From Conchocele bisecta (lineage: Eukaryota; Mollusca; Bivalvia; Lucinida; Thyasiridae): 64,000 nt of DNA. The stretch covers positions 113,244,261-113,308,260 of the forward strand of contig CM055265.1 in the NCBI GenBank assembly GCA_029237695.1. The letters are read 5' to 3'. A model generated the notes under the pieces. That model was not told the origin of the DNA, made no database searches, and was given only the letters and a program-made list of their open reading frames with translations. The position numbers were made by a program, and so were the translations under genes. Shown here one piece after another: positions 45,025 to 57,108 of this stretch. Every line of letters starts with the position of its first letter. Position 1 is the stretch's first letter.

Positions 45025-45597
45025 TTGTCTGTTTATCATTGAAAAGCACACAAGCATGTCGTGTAGTACTTGGACGCAGGAATTACAGTGGAACCTGTAT
45101 CAACCAGAAACCCTGGCACCTTTCACTGTGTCACAATTGTAATGAAACTATTATTGGGATCGTATTCATTGTGATGTTTCGGCCAGACAACATTATTTTG
45201 TATATTATATGTATTTATAAGTTCTCATCCTCCTCACCTGCCCATAAATAAATTGAGGCAAGCCATGTGATAGTGTACCTAAAAAGGCGTGCAAGATAGA
45301 TATCTCATGAAAAATATTGCAAAAACTAATTTTCATAGCAAATGCGGAATTCTAGTCCGGTCATTTCCAAACTTCACCAATAACTTCCTCACATTAATGG
45401 CTTTCCATCCAGTGTCATTCGAGTGACCTTGACCCTCTTGTGAATAATTTTCGACTTTTATCCTAATGTTGAATATCTCGTGATCTTCTCCACATTGTGA
45501 CATTGACAGTGATGTGGGAGAGACTCTCACTATCACCTTGTTGAGACACTTGCCCGCAATTGCCTTGTAATCCAAATTTTGGCCGAGAATGTTTGAA
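45025..45597. other. Intron sequence with repeat remnants
   Basis: 45,250-45,350 (AAGCCATGTGATAGTGTACC; TTTTCATAGCAAATGCGGAA) matches the repeat at 6.5-6.7 and 41.8 kb. The rest shows no gene. Confidence 0.45.
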
Positions 45598-46337
45598 TTA
45601 ACCCTTTCTACACTACAAACCTGTATAGTGGTATTTTCAAACAGTCCAGATCCAGATGAGCTGGCTCATAACAAGCCGACTCGTAATGAGCCATCTCATC
45701 AGGTAATTTATGTTGATCCTGTTTGTGGTCAGCGTGATATAGTCCTACGTATGTCCGTACATATGTCCGTACGTACGTGCGTGCGTCCGGGTTGTTTTTG
45801 GTTAAAGTTTTTGGTTAACGGTTTTCGTTATTATCGTCACTCAGGCTCCAGATAAGGAATTAGTAATTGAGTATTTTCACTCCATCATATCTGAAGCAAT
45901 TGGGTATTTAAAAAAATTGAATTGGGTAAAATAAAATCACACTACTGTTTACACATCAACAGACAGCAATTATTGAATAGTTTGCTTCGAAATGAAAACA
46001 TGTCTTGGCATTTCATTAGAATTGTCTCCTTGGATGTGTTTTCATGGAAAATAAGAAAAATATGCTATATTTGTGGTCTGTTTATTGTTTTCTGTAGCAT
46101 GATAAAGGTACCACACATTTGTTATTGCTTTTTGATACTCGCTACTTCTGATTTAAATTGGGTTTTTGGCAATTTTAATTGGGTATTTACGCAAATACGC
46201 AGCATATCTGGAGCTCTGGTCAACGTATACTATCAAAGCCCTTTTCATAAATTGACACGTCTGAAAATAATTGGATTGGTTGCACGATAAAGATATCAGA
46301 ATCCATTCCAGTTACTTAATAGGGGTGAAAGGGTTAA
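45598..46337. mobile_element. TTAACCCTTT MITE with nested insertions
   Basis: TTAACCCTTTCTACACTAC at the left and GGGGTGAAAGGGTTAA at the right match 26,579-26,827. Between them are a pearl-like head fragment (45,716-45,840, with CGTACGTACG repeats) and a CTCCAGATAAG MITE. Confidence 0.78.
45846..46213 (-). mobile_element. MITE with CTCCAGATAAG ends, copy 2 (inverted)
   Basis: CTCCAGATAAGGAATTAG and ATATCTGGAG ends; reverse complement of 10,109-10,485 along its length. Confidence 0.85.
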
Positions 46338-46360
46338 TTTACTCTGAAATTATGTACCAG

Positions 46361-46465
46361 GTTCCCACTCCGTGAAGGTGATTCGCCTGGGCAAGCCCAG
46401 CAGTATCCATCCGGATGTACAAAGTATCTGCCTCGAAAAACTTGTGGAGAAAAACGTCACCCAGG
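46361..46465 (+). CDS. SETX: Senataxin-like helicase, exon i
   Basis: TATGTACCAG|GT and CAGG|GTATGT bound 105 nt, phase 1 in (completing GGT, Gly) and phase 1 out. It encodes GSHSVKVIRLGKPSSIHPDV, then QSICLEKLVEKNVTQ. '(V/L)(I)RLG....(I)..(D/E)V...L' is the block that follows motif Ia in senataxin and precedes the coiled insertion. The TTAA MITE ends 23 bp before the exon, so the acceptor's polypyrimidine tract is short and poor. Confidence 0.92.
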
Positions 46466-46554
46466 GTATGTGGTATATATCGTTCAACTTATGTACCCCG
46501 AAAATGTTTTCATGGTACATATATTCGCCACCCTGTCTGTCCATCTGTCTGACC

Positions 46555-47205
46555 GTCCGTCTGTCAGGGTCTTAATGGGTTGAGGCATGCCTAAGACAAA
46601 AGAAATTGTATTCCGTAGCCACCTATAGTCTGTTTCACGAAAGCTGCCCAAATTTTACGGCTATATAAACAATTCAAAAACAAGATTTCTTTTGATAATA
46701 TTAAATTAAAGGAAAATTTAAGAATGAGCCTTCCTTTTATTTCGTGAAATTTGGTCAAATATTGATTTTATTACGAAAAATTGATTTGTATATGGGAATT
46801 TAATATGGGGGAAAAAGTGGTAAGGAAGTGTGGGAGGAGTAAAAAAAACGAAAAAATTTGGAAATTGACTCGGTCCAGTATTTCTACAATTCAAAAAAAT
46901 TTCCCCATGTTAAATCCCCATAGACCTCTTCACTCCGTGAAGATGTCTATGGGGATTTAACATGGGGAAATTGTTTTTTCGCAATAAAATCAATATTTGA
47001 CCAAATTTCACGAAATAAAAAGAAGGCTCATTCTTAATCTTTCCTTTAATTTAATATTATCAAAAGAAATCTTGTTTTTGAATTGTTTATATAGCCGTAA
47101 AATTTGGGCAGCTTTTGTGAAACAGACAGTAAGCCTATTGTGTCTTAGGAGGTCATTGTTTTGTTTGAAAACAATGGATGTACCACCTAAGGGGTGTCAC
47201 AAGCC
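46555..47205. mobile_element. Insert in TCTG/TCCG microsatellite, split by a foldback MITE
   Basis: 46,565-46,622 (GCCTAAGACAAAAGAAATTG; ATTCCGTA) and 47,133-47,200 (AAGCCTATTGTGTCTTAGG) are halves of the palindromic insert seen at 18,525 and 24,855. A CTGTTTCACGAAA foldback MITE (46,625-47,132) is inserted in it. Confidence 0.7.
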
Positions 47206-47589
47206 GAGGAATTCCTACCTTTTCTGAGCTGAGCTTGATAAACTTCATATCAAAATACGCTAGCCTGGTATTCTATTTATCAGGTAATGTTTTATGCTCG
47301 AAAATGACCACAGATGACATCGTTATATGTGGACAGAACGTGGAATTGTTTATAAATAGGGATGTCTGTTCGAGATTTGTGTTAACAGTTTTCGGTTGTC
47401 TACTTCGGTTGTAACCATAAGTTGGATTGGCTTGTAACTCCATATACTAATTAGTAGGTACATATCTTCACGATACATGTATACGCGATACACTGCCAAC
47501 TATCGATAGTTGGCGATAGCTACATTGTAATTATTAAATTTTCAATGATCGTGTCTTTGGTGCTAGAAAGAGGTAAATATTTGAAGTGA
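47206..47589. other. Intron sequence, no gene seen
   Basis: A short core-like piece (AGTTGGATTGGCTTGTAACTC) and CTATCGATAG motifs. No exon or complete repeat. Confidence 0.4.
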
Positions 47590-47988
47590 TTTTTAGCTCG
47601 ACTATTCGAAGAATAGTTAGAGCTTATGTAGTCACCCCGGCGTCGGCGTCGGCGTCACCGCCTTGGTTAAGGTTTTTAGTCAACCTTGTATATGGAATAC
47701 TACTGGCCCTACACCCACCATACTTGGACAACTTAATCTCCTAATGATGTACATCAATAACCCCTGATCTATATTTGACCTTGACCTACATTTCCTCTTA
47801 AATTAATTAGTTAATTCCCCTTGGTTAAGGTTTTTAGTCAATGGAATACTGTTGTGCATACACACACCATACTTGGACAACCTTTTCTCATAGGGATGTA
47901 CCGTACATCAATAACCCCTGATCTTATTTGACCTTGACCTGCATTTCCTCTTGAATTACTTAGTTAATTCCCCTTGGTTAAGGTTTTT

Positions 47989-49124
47989 GTCGCTTTTTCC
48001 GTCGACGTCCGCGTCGTCGTCGTCGTCCGGTTTTTTTTGCAAGGCAAATGCGTTAAAGTTATTGTTTTTTTACAATATCTCTTTAACCCCTTGCCAGACT
48101 TTGATAATATTTCACATCAATGTTTGTCTAGGGATGATGCTTCATTACGCACACCCCCACATCCAAATTCTGAAGGTCAAGGTCATTTATTTACTTGTAA
48201 TGTTCACCGGTTTTGTAACAGGAATGCGTTAAAGTTATTGTTTTTTCACAATATTTCTTTAACCCCTTGCCAGACTTTGATAATATTTCACATCAATGTT
48301 TGTCTAGGGATGATGCTTCATTACGCACACCCCCACATCCAAATTCTGAAGGTCAAGGTCATTTATTTACTTGTAATGTTCACCGGTTTTGTAACAGGAA
48401 TGCGTTAAAGTTATTGTTTTTTTCACAATATTTCTTTAACCCCTTGCCAGACTTTGATAATATTTCACATCAATGTTTGTCTAGGGATGATGCTTCATTA
48501 CGCACACCCCCACATCCAAATTCTGAAGGTCAAGGTCATTTATTTACTTGTAATGTTCACCGGTTTTGTAACAGGAATGCGTTAAAGTTATTGTTTTTTC
48601 ACAATATCTCTTTTAACTCCATGCCAGACTTTGATAATATTTCACATCAATGTTTGTCTAGGGATGATGCTTCATTACGCACACTCCCACATCCAAATTC
48701 TGAAGGTCAAGGTCATTTATTTACTTGTAATGTTCACCGGTTTTGTAACAGGAATGCGTTAAAGTTATTGTTTTTTCACAATATCTCTTTAACCCCATGC
48801 CAGACTTTGATAATATTTCACATCAATGTTTGTCTAGGGTTAATGCTTCATTACGCACACCCCCACATCCAAATTCAGAAGGTGAAGGTCATTTATTTAC
48901 TTTTAATGTTCACCGGTTTTGTAACAGAAATGCGTTAGTTATTGTTTTTTCACAATATCTCTTTAACCCCTTGCCAGACTTTGATAATATGTCACACCAA
49001 TGTTCGTCTAGGGATGATGCTTCATTACGCACACCCCCACGTGTCAAGGTCATTTATTTACTTGTAATGTTCACGGTCAAATGCCTCGGCAGGCGCGACA
49101 CCGCTTCCGTGGCGGAATTCTTGT
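47989..49124 (+). mobile_element. Nested pearl-like element, GCGACA-tail family, copy 2
   Basis: The head TGTCGC and GTCCGCGTCGTCGTCG, then seven units of about 175 bp (TTTAACCCCTTGCCAGAC; GAAGGTCAAGGTCATTTAT). Tail GGCGCGACA, hairpin CCGCttccgtgGCGG, AATTCTTGT. Removing it restores the host unit GGTTTTTAGTCAAG. The 99-223 aa frames are repeat shadows. Confidence 0.88.
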
Positions 49125-49286
49125 TAGTCAAGCTTGTATATGGAATACTACTGGCCCTACACCCACCATACTTGGACAACTTCATCTCCTAGTGATGTAC
49201 ATCAATAACCCCTGATCTATATTTGACCTTGGCCTACATTTAACCTTGAATTACTTAGTTAATTTCCCTTGGTTCAGGTTTTTAGT

Positions 49287-49790
49287 CAACCTTGCTTAAG
49301 CCCCGTGCAGGCACCGGGGCGGGATCAACTGATCCTGAGAATAGTGCTGCAGTAGCCATTGCTTGTCGTAAAAGGCGACTAAACTGGCTTAACGATTGGG
49401 TTCATACTTTCCGGAACCCACTATACCGGATTTGGCCCTCGTGTACATTTTTGGCTTTCTTGTATGTGAGAGTTGAGTCGGGCTATGCCCCATATATAAA
49501 AGTAAGATTAGCGCTAATCCTATTACTTTTAGGGGATGGGATAAATGATGCTGGTGTGGCGAGGGCCTGGCACCAGATCAGGTTGTTCTAATTTCAGGAC
49601 TGAATATATATTTTGATTGTAAATATTGAGTTCTGAAGTTGGGATTTACCCCCCTCGGACAGGTGGATACGGGACTCGACCCCGTTGACCCGTCTGCGTG
49701 TAGACTCCCTGAGGCTTGTACCTCTATGTCAGAAAAGCGGACGTTAAAACCCTATTCACTCACTCACTCACTCATCAACCTTGCTTAAGG
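49287..49790 (+). mobile_element. SINE with 15-bp target duplication
   Basis: TCAACCTTGCTTAAG flanks both ends. The insert runs from CCCCGTGCAGGCACCGGGGC through the shared domain GGGCCTGGCACCAGATCAGG to a (TCAC)n tail. The host pearl-like unit continues directly after it. No clear tRNA boxes A and B; the 5' end may be another RNA class. Confidence 0.8.
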
Positions 49791-50560
49791 TTTTTAGATC
49801 AAGATTGTACATGGAATACTAGTGTGCATACAGACACCATACTTGGACAACCTTTTCTCATAGGGATGTACATCAATAACCCCTGATCTATAGTTGACCT
49901 TGACCTACATTTCCTCTTGAATTACTCTAGTTAATTCTCCTTGGTTAAGGTTTTTAGTCAAGCTTGTAGATGGAATACTCTTGGCCCTACACCAACCATA
50001 CTTGTACAACTTCATCTCCTAGTGATGTACATCAACAACCCCTGACCTATATTTGACCTTGACCTACATTTAAATTTGAATTACTTAGTTAATTCCCCTT
50101 GGTTATGGTTTTTAGTCAACCTTGGTTAAGGTTTTTAGTCAAGCTTGTAGATGGAATAATAATGTGCATACAGACACCATACTTGGATAACTTTTTCTCA
50201 TAGGGATGTACATCAATAACCCCTGACCTATATTTTACCTTCACCTACATTTAACCTTGAATTACTTACTTACTTTCCCCTTGGTTAAGGTTTGTACTCA
50301 AACTTGGTTAATGTTTATAGTCAAGCTTGTATATGGAATACTCCTGGGCCTACAGCAACCATACTTGGACAACTTCATCTTCTAGTGATGTACATCAATA
50401 ACCCCTGACCTATATCTGGCATTGACCTATATTTAACCTTGAATTACATACTTAATTTCCCTTGGTTACGGTTTTTAGGCCGCTGCCACATTGTTTGTCA
50501 AGCTATGTGTACATCGACAACCCTCGTAGTCGAGCTATGCTGTTCTCCTACAGCTCTTGT

Positions 50561-51015
50561 TATAGGAACCTCTGCATTCGACATCCTAGGACATCAACAG
50601 TTTCTTTAACAATCATTAATGTGCACAAAAAACACTTTATTGAACCGTTTGGCTTGTGCGCAGTTGATGGCATTTTTTTTCATATCAAACCAGAAGTTCG
50701 GAATACGAGCCGTGTCATGGGTTTTCGCGACCATTTTTTTTTCACTTCCACATCGAAAAAGGCAGCGTTACAGTAGAACTGGCCGTTTTTGGTGTAAAAT
50801 TAAAGTGCAAAATTGTTGTTTAATGATGCCTCTGTGTGTTTGTGGGTCCTTGTAGATTAATTTTGAATATATGTTCAACAATTCAATAAAAATAATAATA
50901 ATAAAAAAAATTCAACTCCAAATCACAATGTTATTATCAATCAAATTGAGCTGCATCATTATTATTGAGTATTGTGTATTTAGCGATATTTTTTTGAGAC
51001 ACTAGACTTTCAATC
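50561..51015. other. Intron sequence, no gene seen
   Basis: Unique-looking sequence. The 104-aa frame at 50,462 begins in the pearl-like tail and is not recognised. Confidence 0.4.
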
Positions 51016-51039
51016 CTCCCTCCCTTACAGAAATATCAG

Positions 51040-51480
51040 GTCTCTGGCAACCAATTGCGGCAAGGTTGCGGCAAGGTTGCGGCAACTAGTTGCGGCAAGC
51101 TTGCGGCAAGGTCGTATTTCGTATGCAAATGAGCGTTCTGGCACATAGTTGCGGCAACCTTGCGGCACACAGTTGTGGCAACCTTGCGGCACACAGTTGC
51201 GGCACACTTGTGGCAAGGTTGCCGCAAGGTTGCCGCAAGGTCGTATTTCGTATGCAAATGAGCGTTCTGGTACACAGTTGCGGCAACCTTGCGGCACACA
51301 GTTGTGGCAACCTTGTGGCACACAGTTGCGGCACACTTGTGGCAAGGTTGCCGCAAGGTTGCCGGAAGGTCGTATTTCGTATGCAAATGAGCGTTCTGGC
51401 ACACCGTTGCGGCAACCTTGCGGCACACAGTTGCGGCAACCTTGCGGCACACAGTTGCGGCAACCTTACTTACGGCACAG
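51040..51480. repeat. Left subterminal array
   Basis: Three units of about 127 bp (GGTCGTATTTCGTATGCAAA; TGAGCGTTCTGGCACACAG), densely packed with TTGCGGCAA, TTGCCGCAA and ACAGTTG(T/C)GGCA motifs. Open frames on both strands (up to 228 aa) result from this periodicity. Confidence 0.88.
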
Positions 51481-51609
51481 TTGTAGCAGTACGTTATATT
51501 TGCAGCATATATGTTGTGGCACATATAATTATTCTGGCCATATATAGACGGACGGACATTTGCAACACTATTATATACACCCTTTTCTTTGAAGGTGCGC
51601 AAAATAGAC

Positions 51610-51710
51610 ATGTAGTGTGGCTCAGTGGTATCGAAGCGGGAGAATATCTATATGTTAGCAGAACTTTTGTTCATTTTATCTGGTCGAGAGTTCGAACCTC
51701 ACAAAACGCA
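51610..51710 (+). other. tRNA-like sequence
   Basis: Box A GTGGCTCAGTGG and box B GAGTTCGAACCTC are about 70 nt apart, with an enlarged middle. Probably a SINE head or relic within the transposon. Confidence 0.4.
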
Positions 51711-52079
51711 TTACTTTTGTCGATATCATTCTGTTATATTTATGATTGCCTGCTGGATACGGGAATACGTGAATAGGCATGAATTATCACTATTGTTATA
51801 TGACCTCAATGTGACACGATCGGCGAGAAACATACTCCAGATTCTTCATGTACACATATATGAAATGAGAGTGCATTTAGTTATTAGTTTTTCTTCAAAG
51901 CGAGACTAACGTTCTACATATAATCTATCTCAATGCTTAATTAAAGTAATTTGTAAGAGCAACACATAAAAAGAAATATGTAATAAAACATAAACAAATC
52001 AAAATATACATGTATGTATGACACTAAGATTCAAACTCACTACCCCTATGAATGGAGGGGGTATGCAGAATATATTATA

Positions 52080-52430
52080 TCCCTTTGCAAATTGTTTGCA
52101 AAAGTGTTTGCAAAGTATGTTCTACAAATATTTGCAGAATATATTCTGCAGTCTGTAGTGTAGATTTGGAACGACGTGTGCAAACAGACTGCAAACAGAT
52201 TGCAAATTAAGGGTATGCGCAAGAACATTAACAACCCTTTGCAGAAGGTTTGCCGCAAATAGATTGCAAACCCTGCATGTGCAATTACTTGGCAAATAAA
52301 AAACAATTACACTGCAATTATTTTGCAAATGCTCTGCAAATATATTGCAAATAGATAACAAACACTTCGCAAATAGATAGCAAACACTCTGCAAATACAT
52401 TGCAAACACTCTGCAAATAGATTGTTATAT
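52080..52430. repeat. TGCAAA-rich array
   Basis: Short irregular repeats of the type TTTGCAAA(T/C)A(G/C)ATTGCAAAC, distinct in sequence from the GCGGCA arrays but similar in design. Confidence 0.75.
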
Positions 52431-53670
52431 TACCTGTTTCCAGCCAAATGTGTATTTGAATCATGCAATATATATATGCTTTTAGTTAATGGCATTTACC
52501 TGCTTCTAAAATCAGTTATTACAAATGACGATCTGAAAAATTCTACGTTGTTACTGCAGCATTTCTGTCTGAGAATATGCCATCGTTGTATTTAGAAAAC
52601 AATTGCACATATAACATAAATTTACCTTCTTGCGTTCGGAACCATGGACCTCTCTGGACATTTTCATGCTTTGAATATCTATGAAGACTTAAATGGAGAT
52701 CTCAGGAAACTGTTTCATGCATGGGTCACAGAATTTTGAAATGCAGATTGCAAATGCCAGTTCACTACTTCAGAAATTCTCCAAGAATGAAAATATGATG
52801 CACACTAATAAACAGGATCGCACCGCACATCTACCATAAGCTGACCTATCCTAGAGGCGATGGACCATGGCAGAACAAGACTGCAAGTTTCCGAGGAAAT
52901 AATTTATTTTGGTCGACCACACATACTAACATTAACTCAAAGTGAGAAAGATGCTATTTACTCATATATATATAGGTTTGAATGTTAATGAAGTTGAACA
53001 GTTCTAATAGTGTGGGACAGATTGATTGCATGCATGAACATAAATATGCTACATTTGTAAATTAATGCCCAGATAATGCAGATGTAGATGATTTGTGACC
53101 AAACAGATTGCAAAAAAAGCTTTTCACAGCGGATTTCTATTGGTTTCCTTAATATATATGACCCTGAAAATATATAGATAGAATATAGAGATAGATAGAT
53201 AGGCAGCAATACTGGAACAGACAGTAGCTAGCTATATATAGTTCATTTGTTTATGAAATCTCTTGCTGTAGTTTGGTTGTGTGCATAAATTAATCAATCG
53301 TCAATGTCTGTCAGTCACAGTATGTGTGTCAGTCTTTTATCCAGTTTGTATTATTATGCCTGTCTTTTGATTTGTAATTGTATTGTGTCTTTAACACTGG
53401 AAAGTGATGGAATGCGAGTCCAATATCGCATACGTTGTTTACTGGATCCAGTCGGTTACTGGTTAGTTCTTTCATAATTTGGAACTCAAAATTTTCTTAT
53501 TAGATTTAAGTGATACATAGACTAGTCTTATAATCCTTTCTGAGTCTAGTTCATTGATTGTGAAATAGTTTACTGTGGTTTGATTGTTGACTTACATATT
53601 GAAGTAATTCATGTTTAAATCATAAATAATTTAAACCATGTGACAGCTTAACTTCTAGTTGTTGTTGTTG
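52431..53670. other. Interior of the large element, no gene seen
   Basis: AT-rich sequence without recognisable repeats or protein similarity. Confidence 0.45.
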
Positions 53671-53769
53671 TTGTATGTCTGTAATTCAGGCGCTTATTTT
53701 TCGCCTCAATCTCTCTGCAGCCACAAAGACTGCGAGAGCATTGTTCCTAAACATGTGTGTGCATAATAT

Positions 53770-54573
<804 letters not shown>

Positions 54574-54987
54574 GTCTTGGAGGTTAATAATTCCCTGACA
54601 TTTCAGGGAAAGTCTACATTGATATCTCAAATGGTAATTTCAGTGAGAATCGTAAGGGTACACATTCAAGAGCCACCAATATTACTAACATTCTCTAAAT
54701 TTCCATATTTAACACAAGATGAAACTCCTAAGTCTTGGGACATTTAGGAATTTTGTAATGTGTAACATGGCTTAAAAATTCACTCGCCATGGCGATTCAA
54801 TTTTCATGTTGGCGAGAGGATTTTCACTGGTCCGATTTGGCGAGTGACACATCGGGCAAGGCCATTCTGTATTTTCAGAAAACTAAGAAAAATTTGATTA
54901 ATTTCCAGCTATTTCAAATTATTTTCTTTATTTTACTGGTTTTAAGCGGTTTATGAATTATTTCTGTAACTTTCATACACCCTATAG

Positions 54988-55960
54988 ATTTCTGTTGTGA
55001 ACCATCATGTCTCACCATTCGCGTTGACAGCATATCGCCGGTTTAACATTAGCCCAGCACAGATTACTGTCTTATATTCAGTGTCATTCCTATAAAATTG
55101 TTTGATTTTGTCTTCGTCTGGTGCTACACACCAAACAAGGAGTTCGAAGTTATACAAATTTGCACTAAAAACGAACTTTCTAGACCAAAATGTGCGTACG
55201 TGACAGTAGTCTTGTTCTGACTTAGGGGAGATAACTCTTGTTTACTAATGGACTTATTATAGTGGAACATTTATTTTTGAAAATAACTTTATAATAAACG
55301 GATAAAGAAGTAATAATACTATAATAATCTTAATAGTATGTACATTAGTACTCGTTTAAAAGCTGTAGAAATATAATTGTTAACAAATTTAAATGATTTT
55401 GTGTTTATTATAATACTCCTTTTTAGGCACCATCTCGTTATTACATTCTAACACATGACTCCATTTTCTTGTCCAACATGAAAACGCCAATAGCAAAATA
55501 ATTCGAACAAATTGGTTTCCAGTGAAAGGAAATTTTGTATTTTCATTGTTAAATATACAAGGAAGCTCTCACCCACCCCACACATTTTGCTGTTGAATAT
55601 ACATGCAACACCATTGGCAATCCATCAGTCATTATTATGTTCTTATGCTTCACATTTTGAACAAGCTAGTATAATACCAATCTAAGGGTCTGGTCATTAT
55701 TTATGACCCAGGGGTGGGGTGGGAATGGGGCTGGATAAATTTGTTAACTCACCTTAGAAAAATATAAGCCCCGACCTTTTCCAACAGCTTTTCATTAAAT
55801 GTTCAAGGACCACCCCCCCCCCCCCCCCCCATTGAACAATTAATAATCTTCAAACGAGACGGTTCAAATGAGCGGTAACAACACTCCCCCCCCCACCCCC
55901 ATTGAACAATTAATAATGTTCAAGCCCACCCAAAACGAAACGGTTCAAATGAGTGATATA
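54988..55960 (+). repeat. Copy of hAT interior
   Basis: Homologous to 19,511-20,480 in the same orientation (TGAACCATCATGT; CATTCGCGTTGACAGCAT; GGTTTAACATTAGCCCAGCA), about 90% alike by eye, with no hAT ends here. C runs at about 55,807-55,830. Confidence 0.88.
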
Positions 55961-56049
55961 TACGTTTTGTAAGAACTTGTAGCCAAAGCCCATTGTATGT
56001 ATTAAAGTCTGCATTGTATGTATTACTATGTTTATGTTTATACTTTTTC

Positions 56050-56530
56050 CGATTAAACAACTTAGCCCTTTCAGACAACCTTGTGCAATCTGCTATTTCA
56101 ATCTCACACAAAGTTTCTTTTGTGTCAATGCTATGGCACGCTTATGATGTGCTATCTTGCAAAGTAACGGTTGTGGCAACTTTGTGGCAACCTGCTATTT
56201 TTCAATCTGGCAACAAGTTTCATTTGTGGCAATGTTCTGGCACGCTTATCATGGGTCATCTTGCAAAGTACCAGTGTGACAACTTTGTGGCAACCTGCTA
56301 TTTAAATCTCGCACAAAGGTTTGTTTTTTTTGTGGCATGGTTTCTGGCACGCTTATGATGCACATTTTGTATAAAGTACCCGTTGTGGCAATGTTCTGGC
56401 ACATAGTACTATTTTGTGGCACACTTGTGGCAATGTGAGACTGGGCAGAAAAAAGGTTGCCGCTAGCGGCACGTATCTGCAACCTTGCGGCACAGTCTTC
56501 TGGCACACTGATCAGGTTGCCGCAAGGTTT
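56050..56530. repeat. Right subterminal array
   Basis: Repeats of GTGGCAACTTTGTGGCAACC and TTCTGGCACGCTTATGATG, ending in GGTTGCCGCAAGG. It mirrors the left array in motif and position. Confidence 0.8.
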
Positions 56531-56548
56531 TCATTTCTGTAAGGGAGC

Positions 56549-57105
56549 TACCCAAGCGCCCTCCACCCCCTCACCACAGCCCTACCTCTTTCTGTCCACG
56601 GGCATTTTTTTTTAATTATTTGAAAACCGTCTGGAGGCCAATTAATTATGCAATATAACTAATTGATCTGTTTTGTATTAAAGAATAACGAGTAGAACAT
56701 GCATACAACTAATTATAAACAGTGTTAAACACCACACAACAACTATGTATGGTACACAACTTTGGCTGCACAAAACAAAAGTAGTGTAACTGGTTATCAG
56801 AGTAATCCGCGATACTATCGTGATATATATCGTGATACGTCCCGACTATCATGATACGTATCGCGGTATGTTTTTTCCGGCGATACCCAACTGTACTAAT
56901 TAGTCGTCATCCATATTTTCATTCTATGGCCTACTCATCTGGCCTCTGTGCCCAAGGTCAATTGACTTTGCATTAAAAAAGTGAGCTGATTATCATGAAA
57001 TAATACACAAGTAACTGGGTAATTCCACTTAACAAGTAAGTGAGCAAACTAAATTGGTTTAGTGGTATGCGCGCCGTTGGAAGACGACTCGATTCAGAGT
57101 GTGTA
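56549..57105. other. Intron sequence with hAT-like and pearl-like fragments
   Basis: 56,805-56,890 has ATCGTGATA/TATCGCGGTA motifs like the hAT subtermini. 56,895-56,985 is a core unit fragment (TCGTCATCCATATTTTCATTC). No gene. Confidence 0.5.
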
Positions 57106-57108
57106 TCG

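Larger units (their letters stand above)
47590..50560 (+). mobile_element. Pearl-like element with AGCTCGACTA arms
   Basis: The 5' arm TAGCTCGACTA (47,594-47,604) pairs locally with TAGAGCT and matches TAGTCGAGCTA (about 50,527-50,537) exactly. Tail hairpin GCTGttctcctaCAGC, then TCTTGT. Units of about 170 bp carry TTGACCTTGACCTACATTT, the opposite orientation of the AGGTCA motif. Another pearl-like element and a SINE are nested within it. Confidence 0.88.

Noticed and set aside
47951..49192. Frames of up to 223 aa with repeated PDFDNISHQC and similar
   Set aside because: Repeat shadows of about 175-bp pearl-like units; frame shifts between units.
50462..50855. 104-aa and 78-aa frames after the pearl-like tail
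   Set aside because: The first begins within the element tail; neither has recognisable motifs.
51025..51776. Open frames of 125-228 aa on both strands
   Set aside because: They follow the 127-bp GCGGCA array, appear in three or more frames, and match no protein.
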